Source: an uncultured Acetatifactor sp.
GTDB taxonomy: Bacteria > Bacillota > Clostridia > Lachnospirales > Lachnospiraceae
DNA length: 61,009 nt
Direction: 5' to 3'
Assembly: GCA_949840885.1 (NCBI GenBank)
Contig: CATKYJ010000027.1
Coordinates: forward strand, 1 to 61,009
Shown here piece by piece: positions 51,515 to 59,393 of the stretch. Below the pieces are notes generated by a model. That model was not told the origin of the DNA. It worked only from the letters and a program-made list of their open reading frames with translations, and ran no database searches. Made by a program: the position numbers and the translations under genes. Positions within the stretch are counted from its first letter, which is position 1; the number at the start of each line of letters is the position of its first letter.

Positions 51515-51958
51515 ATGGTGCAGTCAATCATAGAGGGGCTGGGCAATTATTTCCTGGAGTGCCCCCTGTTAAAGGACGGGGTCTTCCGGGTGGATGCGCT
51601 TGGCAGCGAGCCGGTGGAATATTCCATTGAGACGGGGCTGACATCGCCTGTGCTGCGCAGGTATGTGGACGGTTCCAGTGTGAGGCAGTACCAATTCAAC
51701 TTCAACAGTCGGGAGGCCTATTCCATGGACCGGATCATGGCCATCCAGAACGAGAGCTTCTATGAGGAGTTCTGCAGCTGGGTGGAGACGCAGAGCGCAT
51801 CCGGGCACCTCCCGGAGATGCCAGAGGGGTGCGAGGCCCAGGAACTGGAGGTGCTGGCACCGGGGTTCCTGCTGGACGCGTCCATGGAGAACGCCCATTA
51901 CCAGGTGCAGCTGCGGCTGCAGTATTACAAGGAGGCCCAGACGGGCAAGGAGGTATAA
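51515..51958 (+). CDS. Tail terminator-like protein (minor capsid 3 type)
   Basis: 147 residues (NYFLECPLLKDGVFRVDALG, YSIETGLTSPVLRRYVDGSS), placed between the gp10-like and tail tube genes, where siphophages encode the tail terminator. AAGGAGG near the end serves the next gene. Confidence 0.75.
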   Translation: MVQSIIEGLGNYFLECPLLKDGVFRVDALGSEPVEYSIETGLTSPVLRRYVDGSSVRQYQFNFNSREAYSMDRIMAIQNESFYEEFCSWVETQSASGHLPEMPEGCEAQELEVLAPGFLLDASMENAHYQVQLRLQYYKEAQTGKEV

Positions 51959-51964
51959 AAGGTT

Positions 51965-52498
51965 ATGTCAGAAAAGAAACAGAGCAGGAACGTGACGAAG
52001 CGGCACGAGTTCGCGGACTATCTGAATGTCCAGTCGGGGGAGGGAAGCGGCTTTGTCCTGATGGGGACTGGGTTCACCACGCTGGACGAGAACCCGGGAG
52101 CGCAGACGTCAAAGAAGAAGTACGTCAACGAGGCGGCGAGCTCCTCTTCGATCACGAGTTATGAGACGGTTTTTCCGTTTGAGTCGGATCTCATCATCCA
52201 GCAGGAGGCCGTCCTGGCGCTTTACAAGGTCGGGCGGAACCACCTCACCGGGTCCGATGCGGAGTTCCAATATGTCAGGGTTGAACTGTGGGACCGGATC
52301 CCGGACAAGGACAATGAGTTCGCTGCAAGGCTTTTCACCGTATCTGCGGAGATATCCGGCATCAGCGGAGAGGATGAGATTTCGGTTTCCGGGAACCTGA
52401 ACGCGGTGGGGGATCCGGTCAATGGTACTTTTAACACGGAGACGAAGACTTTCACGCCCCTGTCGGAGACGGGGGGCAGCCAGGGAGGCGAGGTCTGA
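51965..52498 (+). CDS. Major tail tube protein
   Basis: 177 residues (FVLMGTGFTTLDENPGAQTS KKKYVNE, then beta-rich IPDKDNEFAARLFTVSAEI). TSKKKYVNE after a short strand is typical of clostridial phage tail tubes. Forms the hexameric tail tube rings. Confidence 0.85.
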   Translation: MSEKKQSRNVTKRHEFADYLNVQSGEGSGFVLMGTGFTTLDENPGAQTSKKKYVNEAASSSSITSYETVFPFESDLIIQQEAVLALYKVGRNHLTGSDAEFQYVRVELWDRIPDKDNEFAARLFTVSAEISGISGEDEISVSGNLNAVGDPVNGTFNTETKTFTPLSETGGSQGGEV

Positions 52499-52551
52499 GG
52501 CACCCCGCCCAGAACCATGGAGGCATATACAATTCACAGGAGGAATGATAC

Positions 52552-52986
52552 ATGAATGTTTTAGGTGTAGAACTGGAATATGACTTTTTGGATGCGGATC
52601 AGTTGGAGGTATACGAGCGCGAGAACAGGCGCGTTGCGAATGACATTGGAGAGCCCTCACAGTATGAGGGGAAGAGCACTGCCGATTCCATCCGGCTCCA
52701 ATGCCGTATTGTAGACAGGTTCTTTGACGCCGTCTTTGGGGAGGGTACGGCAAGGAAGATATTCCGCGGGAAAAGCAATATCCGGGACCATATGGAGGCT
52801 TTCGGAATCGTGGCACAGGCGGCTCAGGAGTCCGGAGCATCCATTAAAGCCATCGAAGACAAATATGCCCCGAACCGTGCGGAGAGACGTCAAGAAGAAA
52901 GGGCCGAACGGCATGGGCAGAAGCAGGGCTCCCGGAACTACCATCGTGCCGCCGGGAACGGCAGGGGCCACGGGCGGCGGAATTGA
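52552..52986 (+). CDS. Tail assembly chaperone (DUF6673-like)
   Basis: 144 residues; N-terminus NVLGVELEYDFLDADQLEVY, C-terminus basic Arg/Gly/His-rich (QKQGSRNYHRAAGNGRG). Followed, overlapping by 4 bp, by Gp15; the pair sits where tail assembly chaperones are expected. AGGAGGAATGATAC precedes the ATG. Confidence 0.75.
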   Translation: MNVLGVELEYDFLDADQLEVYERENRRVANDIGEPSQYEGKSTADSIRLQCRIVDRFFDAVFGEGTARKIFRGKSNIRDHMEAFGIVAQAAQESGASIKAIEDKYAPNRAERRQEERAERHGQKQGSRNYHRAAGNGRGHGRRN

Positions 52987-53588
52987 ATATCCTGATAGAT
53001 GACATAGATTATCCTAACCGGATAGAGGTCAACGGGAAGAAGTACGGGATCCGGACGAACTTCAGGAATTCCATCCTGTTTGAATTGATGATGCAGGATG
53101 GCGGAATGGACGCGAGGGGCAAAGTGAGGAGAGGTCTGGACCTGTACTTCCCGATTGTACCGGATGACCTGAATGCCGCTGTAGACGCTGCCCTATGGTT
53201 CTACCGGTGCGGCAGGGAAGAGACCCTGCAGCAGAAGCGGATGGCGGCCCGACGGGGAAGAAGACAGATATACTCTTTCGAACACGATGCAGGGCTCATC
53301 TATGCGGCCTTTCGCCTGGCATATGGGATAGACCTGCAGGACATCGGGTACATGCACTGGTGGAGGTTCCGCGCCCTGTTCAATTCGCTTCCGAGGGATT
53401 GCGAGTTTGTGCGCGTCATGGAATACCGGAGCATCGACATCAACGACAAGATGCCGAAAGAGCAGAAAGACTTCTATAAGAGGATGAAGCGCCTGTATGC
53501 CCTGCCCTTATCGAAATCAGAGGACGACAGGCAGGCTGCAATAGAGAAAGCCCTCCTGAACGGCGGGGACATGACGGGGGTATTGTAG
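52983..53588 (+). CDS. Bacteriophage Gp15 protein (tail assembly chaperone)
   Basis: 201 residues (FRNSILFELMMQDGGMDARG, then FEHDAGLIYAAFRLAYGIDL), the Gp15 family found before tape measure genes of Firmicutes phages. Starts at TTG 52983 inside the previous stop region. Probably coats the tape measure during tail assembly. Confidence 0.85.
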   Translation: MNILIDDIDYPNRIEVNGKKYGIRTNFRNSILFELMMQDGGMDARGKVRRGLDLYFPIVPDDLNAAVDAALWFYRCGREETLQQKRMAARRGRRQIYSFEHDAGLIYAAFRLAYGIDLQDIGYMHWWRFRALFNSLPRDCEFVRVMEYRSIDINDKMPKEQKDFYKRMKRLYALPLSKSEDDRQAAIEKALLNGGDMTGVL

Positions 53589-53601
53589 GGGGTGAGCGGA
53601 T

Positions 53602-53772
53602 ATTGAAAAGATAAAAGGGACGGTACGGGTGGAATGCCCGGAATGCGGGTATACAATGCCCATCCGGTATACGGAAGAGGCAGGATGCAATGGCGTGCTG
53701 CTCCGGTGCAAGGGCCGGAACTGCCACGCCATTTTTGAACTTAGGATAAGGAACGGAAAGCAGATCAAGTAA
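53602..53772 (+). CDS. Com-like zinc-ribbon protein with probable ATT start
   Basis: 56 residues: VECPECGYTMPIRYTEEAGC ... CKGRNCHAIFEL, a four-Cys zinc ribbon like the Com family. GGGGGTGA at about 53589-53595 lies 6 bases before ATT 53602; the first standard start, GTG 53629, has no ribosome site and would remove nine residues. AUU is a rare but real bacterial start codon. Confidence 0.65.
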   Translation: MEKIKGTVRVECPECGYTMPIRYTEEAGCNGVLLRCKGRNCHAIFELRIRNGKQIK

Positions 53773-53829
53773 ATCTGGTAGTGCCATTACGAGCCGAGGA
53801 TTTCTGACCCTGGAAGAGAGGTGGGAACA

Positions 53830-56800
53830 TTGGCTAGTGATGGCACCCTTAAATTTGACACCCGGATAGACTCCGATGGGTTCCGGAAAGGGATAAGCGA
53901 TATCAGGGGTATCGCACAAAAGGGGCTGGAGGCGACTGGTGGGATCCTTAAAAGCAGCATGGCGGCCATCAGTGGCCTGGGGGCTGCCGCCATCAAGGTG
54001 GGCTCCGACTTCGAGAGCGGAATGTCCAAGGTAGCGGCCATATCCGGCGCTTCCGGACAGGAACTGGCAAGGCTGACCGAAAAGGCCAAGTACATGGGGG
54101 CCACGACAAAGTTCTCTGCCACCGAGTCCGCGGCCGCGTTTGAATACATGGCCATGGCGGGGTGGAAGACCAGGGACATGCTGAACGGCATCGAGGGCAT
54201 CATGAGCCTGGCAGCCGCGTCAGGTGAGGAGCTGGCGGCCACTTCCGACATTGTCACGGATGCGCTGACTGCCTTTGGGATGAAAGCCGGCGATGCAGGG
54301 CATTTCTCGGACATCCTGGCACAAGCATCATCGAACGCGAACACCAATGTCGGCATGATGGGGGAGACGTTTAAGTATGTGGCTCCCGTTGCCGGCGCTT
54401 TGGGATATACGGCAGAAGACACGGCCCTGGCGATTGGCCTGATGGCAAATGCCGGGATAAAGGGCTCTTCCGCTGGCACATCCCTGCGCTCGGTGATGAG
54501 CAGACTTGCAAAGCCGACCAAGGAAGTACAGATTGCCATGGACGCCCTTGGTATTTCCCTGACCAATTCAGACGGCTCCATGAAGACCCTGAACGAGGTC
54601 ATCGGAGACCTCAGGGAGGGATTCAACGGACTTTCGGAGGCAGAGGCGGCACAACTGGCGTCCTCCCTGGCAGGACAGGAGGCGATGTCGGGGCTGCTGG
54701 CCATTGTGAATGCCTCTGAGGACGACTTCAATAAACTGGAGAGGTCCATCTATAACTGTGACGGTGCCGCCGCCAGAATGGCCGAGACCATGAGCGGCAA
54801 CCTGCAGGGGCAGATCACGATCCTGAAATCCGGCCTGGAGGGTCTGGGGATTTCCCTGTATGAGGAGGTGCAGGCCCCATGCATGGAGATCGTGAAAGAA
54901 GCCCAGTCAATGGTGCAGGAGCTTCAGGAGGCTTTCAACAGTGGGGGACTTGAAAACCTGGTGACTGCTTTCGGCAGCATCCTGTCCCGGATGGTGGAGA
55001 GGGTGGCCGGTGCGGCTCCAGATCTGATTGACGCGGCAGCCGGCCTTGTGGGATCATTCTGTGACTCGCTGAAGTCCAGCCCGGCGGTTGGGGATGCAGC
55101 TGCCAGCCTGATCACGGCGCTTGTCACGGGGTTCTTCTCCTGCGCGGATGACCTATGGACCACGGCAATCGTCCTAGTCGGGAAGATGGCGGACGGACTG
55201 GCGGAGGGGGCTCCGGAGATGGCGCGTGCGGCCGCAAGATGTGCGGGCGACATCATAGAGTGCTTCATTGAATGGAGCCCGGACTTCATAGATGCCGGGA
55301 AGCGCATCATCCAGGGGATTGTTCAGGGGATCGGGGAGGAATTCCCGGCTCTGGGGGCATTCCTGGGCGGGCTGTTCGATGGGTTCGGCGCGACTCTTGA
55401 ACCTATCCTGTCCGGCGTCACCAGCATAGTGGAGGGCATATTTGGCATCCTGGGCGAGGCGGATCCGGCCACACTGGAAGCGGTAGGAAAAGCCCTGGGC
55501 ACCATAGCGGCGGCCATTGTAACGATGCACACGGCAAAAGCTGCGGCATCCCACATTAAGGGTGTCGCGTCCGCTATGGACTCCATGGTAGGAGGAATCC
55601 GTGCCGCGACTGGCATCGTGCCGAAGCTGGCGAAGACGGTATCAAAGGTTGGCTCCACAATCTCCGCGGTGAAAAACGTGGTGGCTGGAATAGGACCTAC
55701 CATAGCAGGCATAGGGGCGGTGGTAGGTGGCGCGGTTCTGGCAGTGTCTAGCTTTTTCGATATGCTGCAGGGCGGCTTCAGTTGGCTGAAAGAGGCCCTG
55801 ATGGTGGCCGGGATCGCCATAGCGGCAGTCGGAGCCGTCATCCTGGGGGCGCCGGCAGCGGTAGCCGCGGTAGTGGCGGGAATCGTTGCCGCGGTTGCCA
55901 CCCTGGTGGTCGTCATAAAGGACCACTGGAACGAGATAGCGGAGTTCTTCACCGGGCTGGGTACAGCGATCATTGAATTCTTCCAGGGGATTCCTGAAAC
56001 GGTAGGAGGGTTCGTTGACTGTGTGGTGGCGTTCATTGCGGAACTGCCGGACAAAGTAGCCACATGGTTCGCGGCGACGGTGGACAAGGTAAGCGCGTGG
56101 GGGGCGGAGATGCTGGCGCTGGCGGCAGAGACGGCAGGCAGCTTCCTTAACAATATCATCGCGTTTATCTCTGAACTTCCGAACAGACTTGCTTACTGGT
56201 TAGGCTATGCCATAGGAACGGTCATAAAGTGGGGCATTGACCTTTACACATGGGTGACAACAGAAATACCGAACATCATTCAGAGCGTGGTTGACTTTTT
56301 CGCACAGCTTCCCGAAAGAATCTGGACATGGCTTGTGGAAACCGTCAATAAAGCCGTCCAATGGGGAGTCGACCTGAAAAATACAGCGGAAAGATGGGTT
56401 AGCGATACCATCAATTCCGTGGTGGACTTCTTCTCGACACTTCCCGGAAAGGTCTGGACCTGGCTGGCCGATGCAGTGGGCAAGGTAGCGCAGTGGGGCT
56501 CCAATCTATACAGCACAGCCGCCACATGGACAACGAATACGATAGATTCCGTGGTCAGGTTCTTCTCAGAACTGCCTGGGAGGATATGGGACTGGCTGGT
56601 AAAGGCCGTAAACAAAGTGGCACAGTGGGGGACGAACCTGCGGTCAGCGGCGGTAACGGCGGCCCATGATGCAATAAATAAGGCGGTGGAATGGTTCGCA
56701 CAGTTGCCCGGAAAGGTCTGGACCTGGCTGACGGGAACGGTCTCAAAGGTGGTTCAGTTTGGCTCGGAGTTGAAATCAAGGGCGGTTGCGGCAGCATCCG

Positions 56801-57330
56801 GGTTCGTCTCCCATCTGGTGGATGGGGTAAAGGGGCTGCCGGACAGATTCAAGTCCATAGGATCAAACATCATCTCCGGAATCTGGAACGGCATCTCTTC
56901 CGGATGGAGCTGGCTGGTTGATAGCGTGAAAGGACTGGCAAACAGCCTCTTCCAGGGTGCAAAGGCCGCCCTTGGCATAAACTCGCCGTCCAAGGTGTTT
57001 GCGCAGGAAGTAGGCCGGTGGATACCTCCAGGTATCGGGGTGGGCATCGAAAGGGCGATGCCGGATCTGCAGGAGCAGATGGATGACGAGATGGAGGATC
57101 TGGCCAGCCGTATGCAGACGGCGGTGGCGATAGAGACCGGCGGCATTACGGTAAGATCAGGTGTAAAGGCGCAGCATGAGGCCGCCAGGGAATATCCTGG
57201 TGGCGGCGACACATATGTGGAAGAGAAATTTGAGCAGCACAATACCTACAATGTGCCTGTGGCAACGCCCAGCGAGACGGCAAGGGCGCAGCGGGAGGCT
57301 GCAAGGAAGCTGCTGGGAGGTGTAAAGTGA
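53830..57330 (+). CDS. Tape measure protein (TP901 type)
   Basis: 1,166 residues. The N-terminal TP901 core (SDFESGMSKVAAISGASGQE, YMAMAGWKTRDMLNGIEGIM) is followed by helical parts and hydrophobic segments around residues 600-700 (GIVAAVATLVVVIKDHW). Six tandem 44-residue repeats come next, with [EQT]LPxx[IV]W[TD]WL and KVxQWG. The end has the usual GIxSPSKVFAQEVGR motif. Sets tail length and probably forms the DNA channel at injection. TTG 53830 follows AGAGAGG. Confidence 0.93.
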   Translation: MASDGTLKFDTRIDSDGFRKGISDIRGIAQKGLEATGGILKSSMAAISGLGAAAIKVGSDFESGMSKVAAISGASGQELARLTEKAKYMGATTKFSATESAAAFEYMAMAGWKTRDMLNGIEGIMSLAAASGEELAATSDIVTDALTAFGMKAGDAGHFSDILAQASSNANTNVGMMGETFKYVAPVAGALGYTAEDTALAIGLMANAGIKGSSAGTSLRSVMSRLAKPTKEVQIAMDALGISLTNSDGSMKTLNEVIGDLREGFNGLSEAEAAQLASSLAGQEAMSGLLAIVNASEDDFNKLERSIYNCDGAAARMAETMSGNLQGQITILKSGLEGLGISLYEEVQAPCMEIVKEAQSMVQELQEAFNSGGLENLVTAFGSILSRMVERVAGAAPDLIDAAAGLVGSFCDSLKSSPAVGDAAASLITALVTGFFSCADDLWTTAIVLVGKMADGLAEGAPEMARAAARCAGDIIECFIEWSPDFIDAGKRIIQGIVQGIGEEFPALGAFLGGLFDGFGATLEPILSGVTSIVEGIFGILGEADPATLEAVGKALGTIAAAIVTMHTAKAAASHIKGVASAMDSMVGGIRAATGIVPKLAKTVSKVGSTISAVKNVVAGIGPTIAGIGAVVGGAVLAVSSFFDMLQGGFSWLKEALMVAGIAIAAVGAVILGAPAAVAAVVAGIVAAVATLVVVIKDHWNEIAEFFTGLGTAIIEFFQGIPETVGGFVDCVVAFIAELPDKVATWFAATVDKVSAWGAEMLALAAETAGSFLNNIIAFISELPNRLAYWLGYAIGTVIKWGIDLYTWVTTEIPNIIQSVVDFFAQLPERIWTWLVETVNKAVQWGVDLKNTAERWVSDTINSVVDFFSTLPGKVWTWLADAVGKVAQWGSNLYSTAATWTTNTIDSVVRFFSELPGRIWDWLVKAVNKVAQWGTNLRSAAVTAAHDAINKAVEWFAQLPGKVWTWLTGTVSKVVQFGSELKSRAVAAASGFVSHLVDGVKGLPDRFKSIGSNIISGIWNGISSGWSWLVDSVKGLANSLFQGAKAALGINSPSKVFAQEVGRWIPPGIGVGIERAMPDLQEQMDDEMEDLASRMQTAVAIETGGITVRSGVKAQHEAAREYPGGGDTYVEEKFEQHNTYNVPVATPSETARAQREAARKLLGGVK
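56041..56772 (+). repeat. 132-bp (44-aa) tandem repeats in the tape measure gene
   Basis: Repeat units start at 56041, 56173, 56305, 56437, 56569 and 56701, exactly 132 bp apart; the last unit is partial. Units 3-6 are most alike (LPGKVWTWL, AVNKVAQWG). Confidence 0.9.
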
Positions 57331-58254
57331 TTGAAGCTGAAAGACTATATTGACCTGGAGATGGAATGCAATGGCAGGGTGCTGCAGTTCGGAAGGTCCG
57401 CATCCGGGGAGCGGAGGGAATTCGGGATCACAAAGATCGAGGGCCTGGAATCTTCGGAACTGGAGGTCACAACTACGGACAATGCCCTTGTGGACGGGGC
57501 CACAGTGGCCGGAAAACGGATAGGAAAACGGGTCATCCATCTGGAGGCCACGCTTCGGGACGACAGGAATAACGCCATGCAACGGCAGCGTATCATAAAG
57601 TTCTTCAACCCAAAGCATACCGGGACGATTACGGTGGAGCACAGTGGCACGAAGCGGCGGGTATCCTATGAGCTGGAGGGATGGACATTTGCCGTGAGGA
57701 AAGCAGTGTACGGGCAGCTGTCCATAGTCGTGGACGTGACATGCCCTGATCCGTTCTTCCGGAACTTGGACGATTTCGGCCGGAACATGGCGGAGGTCAG
57801 CAGACAGATCGCTTTTCCATGGCGGGTCGTGAAGACAAAAGCGGCAGTGCCGGAACCATATGGAACCCTGGCACTGCCAGGACAGATCACAGGGTACCGT
57901 TCCCTTACCAGGAGGGTGTACCTGCCGAACGACGGGGACGTGCCGGCCCCGCTGAGGATAGTGTTCACGGCGGAAAGAGGACCTTGCACGAATCCGAAGA
58001 TCATGCTTGACGGTACTGGGAAGTTCGTCCGCGTCAGGGTAGGGATGGAGAAAGGGGATGTCCTGATCGTGGACACGGACAAAAGGCACCAGATAATCGA
58101 ACTGAACGGGGTAAACGTTTACCAGAAGATAGACCGTCTGTCCAAGCCCTTTGAACTGGAGGTCGGAAACAATTACCTGGTCTATGGTGCGGATGAGGAT
58201 TATTCGAACCTGGACGTGTGGCTGTACTATACGCCCAGATATCTGGGCATATGA
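57331..58254 (+). CDS. Distal tail protein (Sipho_tail family)
   Basis: 307 residues (LEATLRDDRNNAMQRQRIIK FFNP, then VVDVTCPDPFFRNLDDF), typical of Dit-like proteins that form the hub between tail tube and baseplate. TTG 57331 after GGGAGGTGTAAAGTGA. Confidence 0.88.
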   Translation: MKLKDYIDLEMECNGRVLQFGRSASGERREFGITKIEGLESSELEVTTTDNALVDGATVAGKRIGKRVIHLEATLRDDRNNAMQRQRIIKFFNPKHTGTITVEHSGTKRRVSYELEGWTFAVRKAVYGQLSIVVDVTCPDPFFRNLDDFGRNMAEVSRQIAFPWRVVKTKAAVPEPYGTLALPGQITGYRSLTRRVYLPNDGDVPAPLRIVFTAERGPCTNPKIMLDGTGKFVRVRVGMEKGDVLIVDTDKRHQIIELNGVNVYQKIDRLSKPFELEVGNNYLVYGADEDYSNLDVWLYYTPRYLGI

Positions 58255-58297
58255 GTCTGGACATCCCATCAGGATGTCTGGGTAGGGAGGGACAAGG

Positions 58298-59389
58298 ATG
58301 AATATCCTGATACTGGACAGGAATTTTGAAATCTTGGGGAGTGTTCCGTTGTGCAGGTCGCTGATCTGGACCCGCAGGTACGAGTCGGCAGGCTGCTTCG
58401 AGATGCATGTTTCAGGCGATGGGTTTCCGTTGCTGTCAGCAGGCCGGTACCTTTATCGGAATGATGCGTCGGAGCTGGGCGTGATCGATGAGGTAGGATA
58501 TACCCAGGACGAAAAGGGGGGCAGGGAAGCATATGCAAAAGGGAACTTTGCGGAAGTCCTTTTGGCGGACAGGGTGGTGGACGCTACGGCCATACTGTCC
58601 GGAAGCCTAGAAGCCTGTATGCGGGAACTGGTAAGACGGACTGCGGTAGAGCCGGAGGATACAGACAGGGCGATACAGCATATGCGGCTCGGGGAGGAGG
58701 CGAACCTGCAGGGAGAAATGTCCCTGCAGGTGACAGGCGCCAATTTAAGCGACAAGCTATATGAGATGGGCAGCACGCAGGGAGTGAGCCACAGGGTACG
58801 GTACGACTTCCAGACAAACGACCTTGTATTTGAAGTATGGCAGGGCAAGGACCGCAGGGACATCCAGGAGGAGAACAGCTGGGCGATCTTTTCCAACTCG
58901 TTCTGTAATGTGAGGAGCATAGCCTATACCCGGGATGGCAGCTCATACAGGAACTTTGCGTATGTGGCGGGTTCCGGAGAGGGGAAAGACAGGATTATCG
59001 TCACGGTGGACCTGAGGCGGCAGGGCGATCCCCGGAGGGAGATATGGGTGGATGCCAGGGACCTGCAGCCAAAAGATGGGAAAGGAAACGCAATCCCGTT
59101 GGAAACCTACAGGGCGCAACTGGCGCAGCGGGGCGTGGAGAAGCTGTCTGGCTACCGTATGGTGGAGGATGTGGAGTCCTGTATCGACCCGGAGGCGAAC
59201 CTTATATATAAGAGGGACTTCGATCTTGGGGACTATTGCACCTATGTGAATACAGAAATCGGGATAGCTGTGGATGAGCGCATCACGGAAGTAGTGGAGA
59301 CCTATGAGGGCGCTGTGGAGAGGCTGGATATCACGTTTGGAAACAGCGGGATCCAGACTGTCCGGCAGCTGATCAGGAGGGAGGTTTAA
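58298..59389 (+). CDS. ReqiPepy6 Gp37-like tail protein
   Basis: 363 residues: MNILILDRNFEILGSVPLCR SLIW, then FEMHVSGDGFPLLSAGRYLY and the C-terminal VVETYEGAVERLDITFGN. This matches siphovirus ReqiPepy6 Gp37-like/Tal proteins, part of the tail tip. GGGAGGGACAAGG precedes the ATG. Confidence 0.88.
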   Translation: MNILILDRNFEILGSVPLCRSLIWTRRYESAGCFEMHVSGDGFPLLSAGRYLYRNDASELGVIDEVGYTQDEKGGREAYAKGNFAEVLLADRVVDATAILSGSLEACMRELVRRTAVEPEDTDRAIQHMRLGEEANLQGEMSLQVTGANLSDKLYEMGSTQGVSHRVRYDFQTNDLVFEVWQGKDRRDIQEENSWAIFSNSFCNVRSIAYTRDGSSYRNFAYVAGSGEGKDRIIVTVDLRRQGDPRREIWVDARDLQPKDGKGNAIPLETYRAQLAQRGVEKLSGYRMVEDVESCIDPEANLIYKRDFDLGDYCTYVNTEIGIAVDERITEVVETYEGAVERLDITFGNSGIQTVRQLIRREV

Positions 59390-59393
59390 ATAC

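Noticed and set aside
52552..53588. Programmed frameshift between the two tail chaperone genes
   Set aside because: The genes overlap by 4 bp with a separate TTG start and no clear slippery sequence near the overlap; independent translation is enough.
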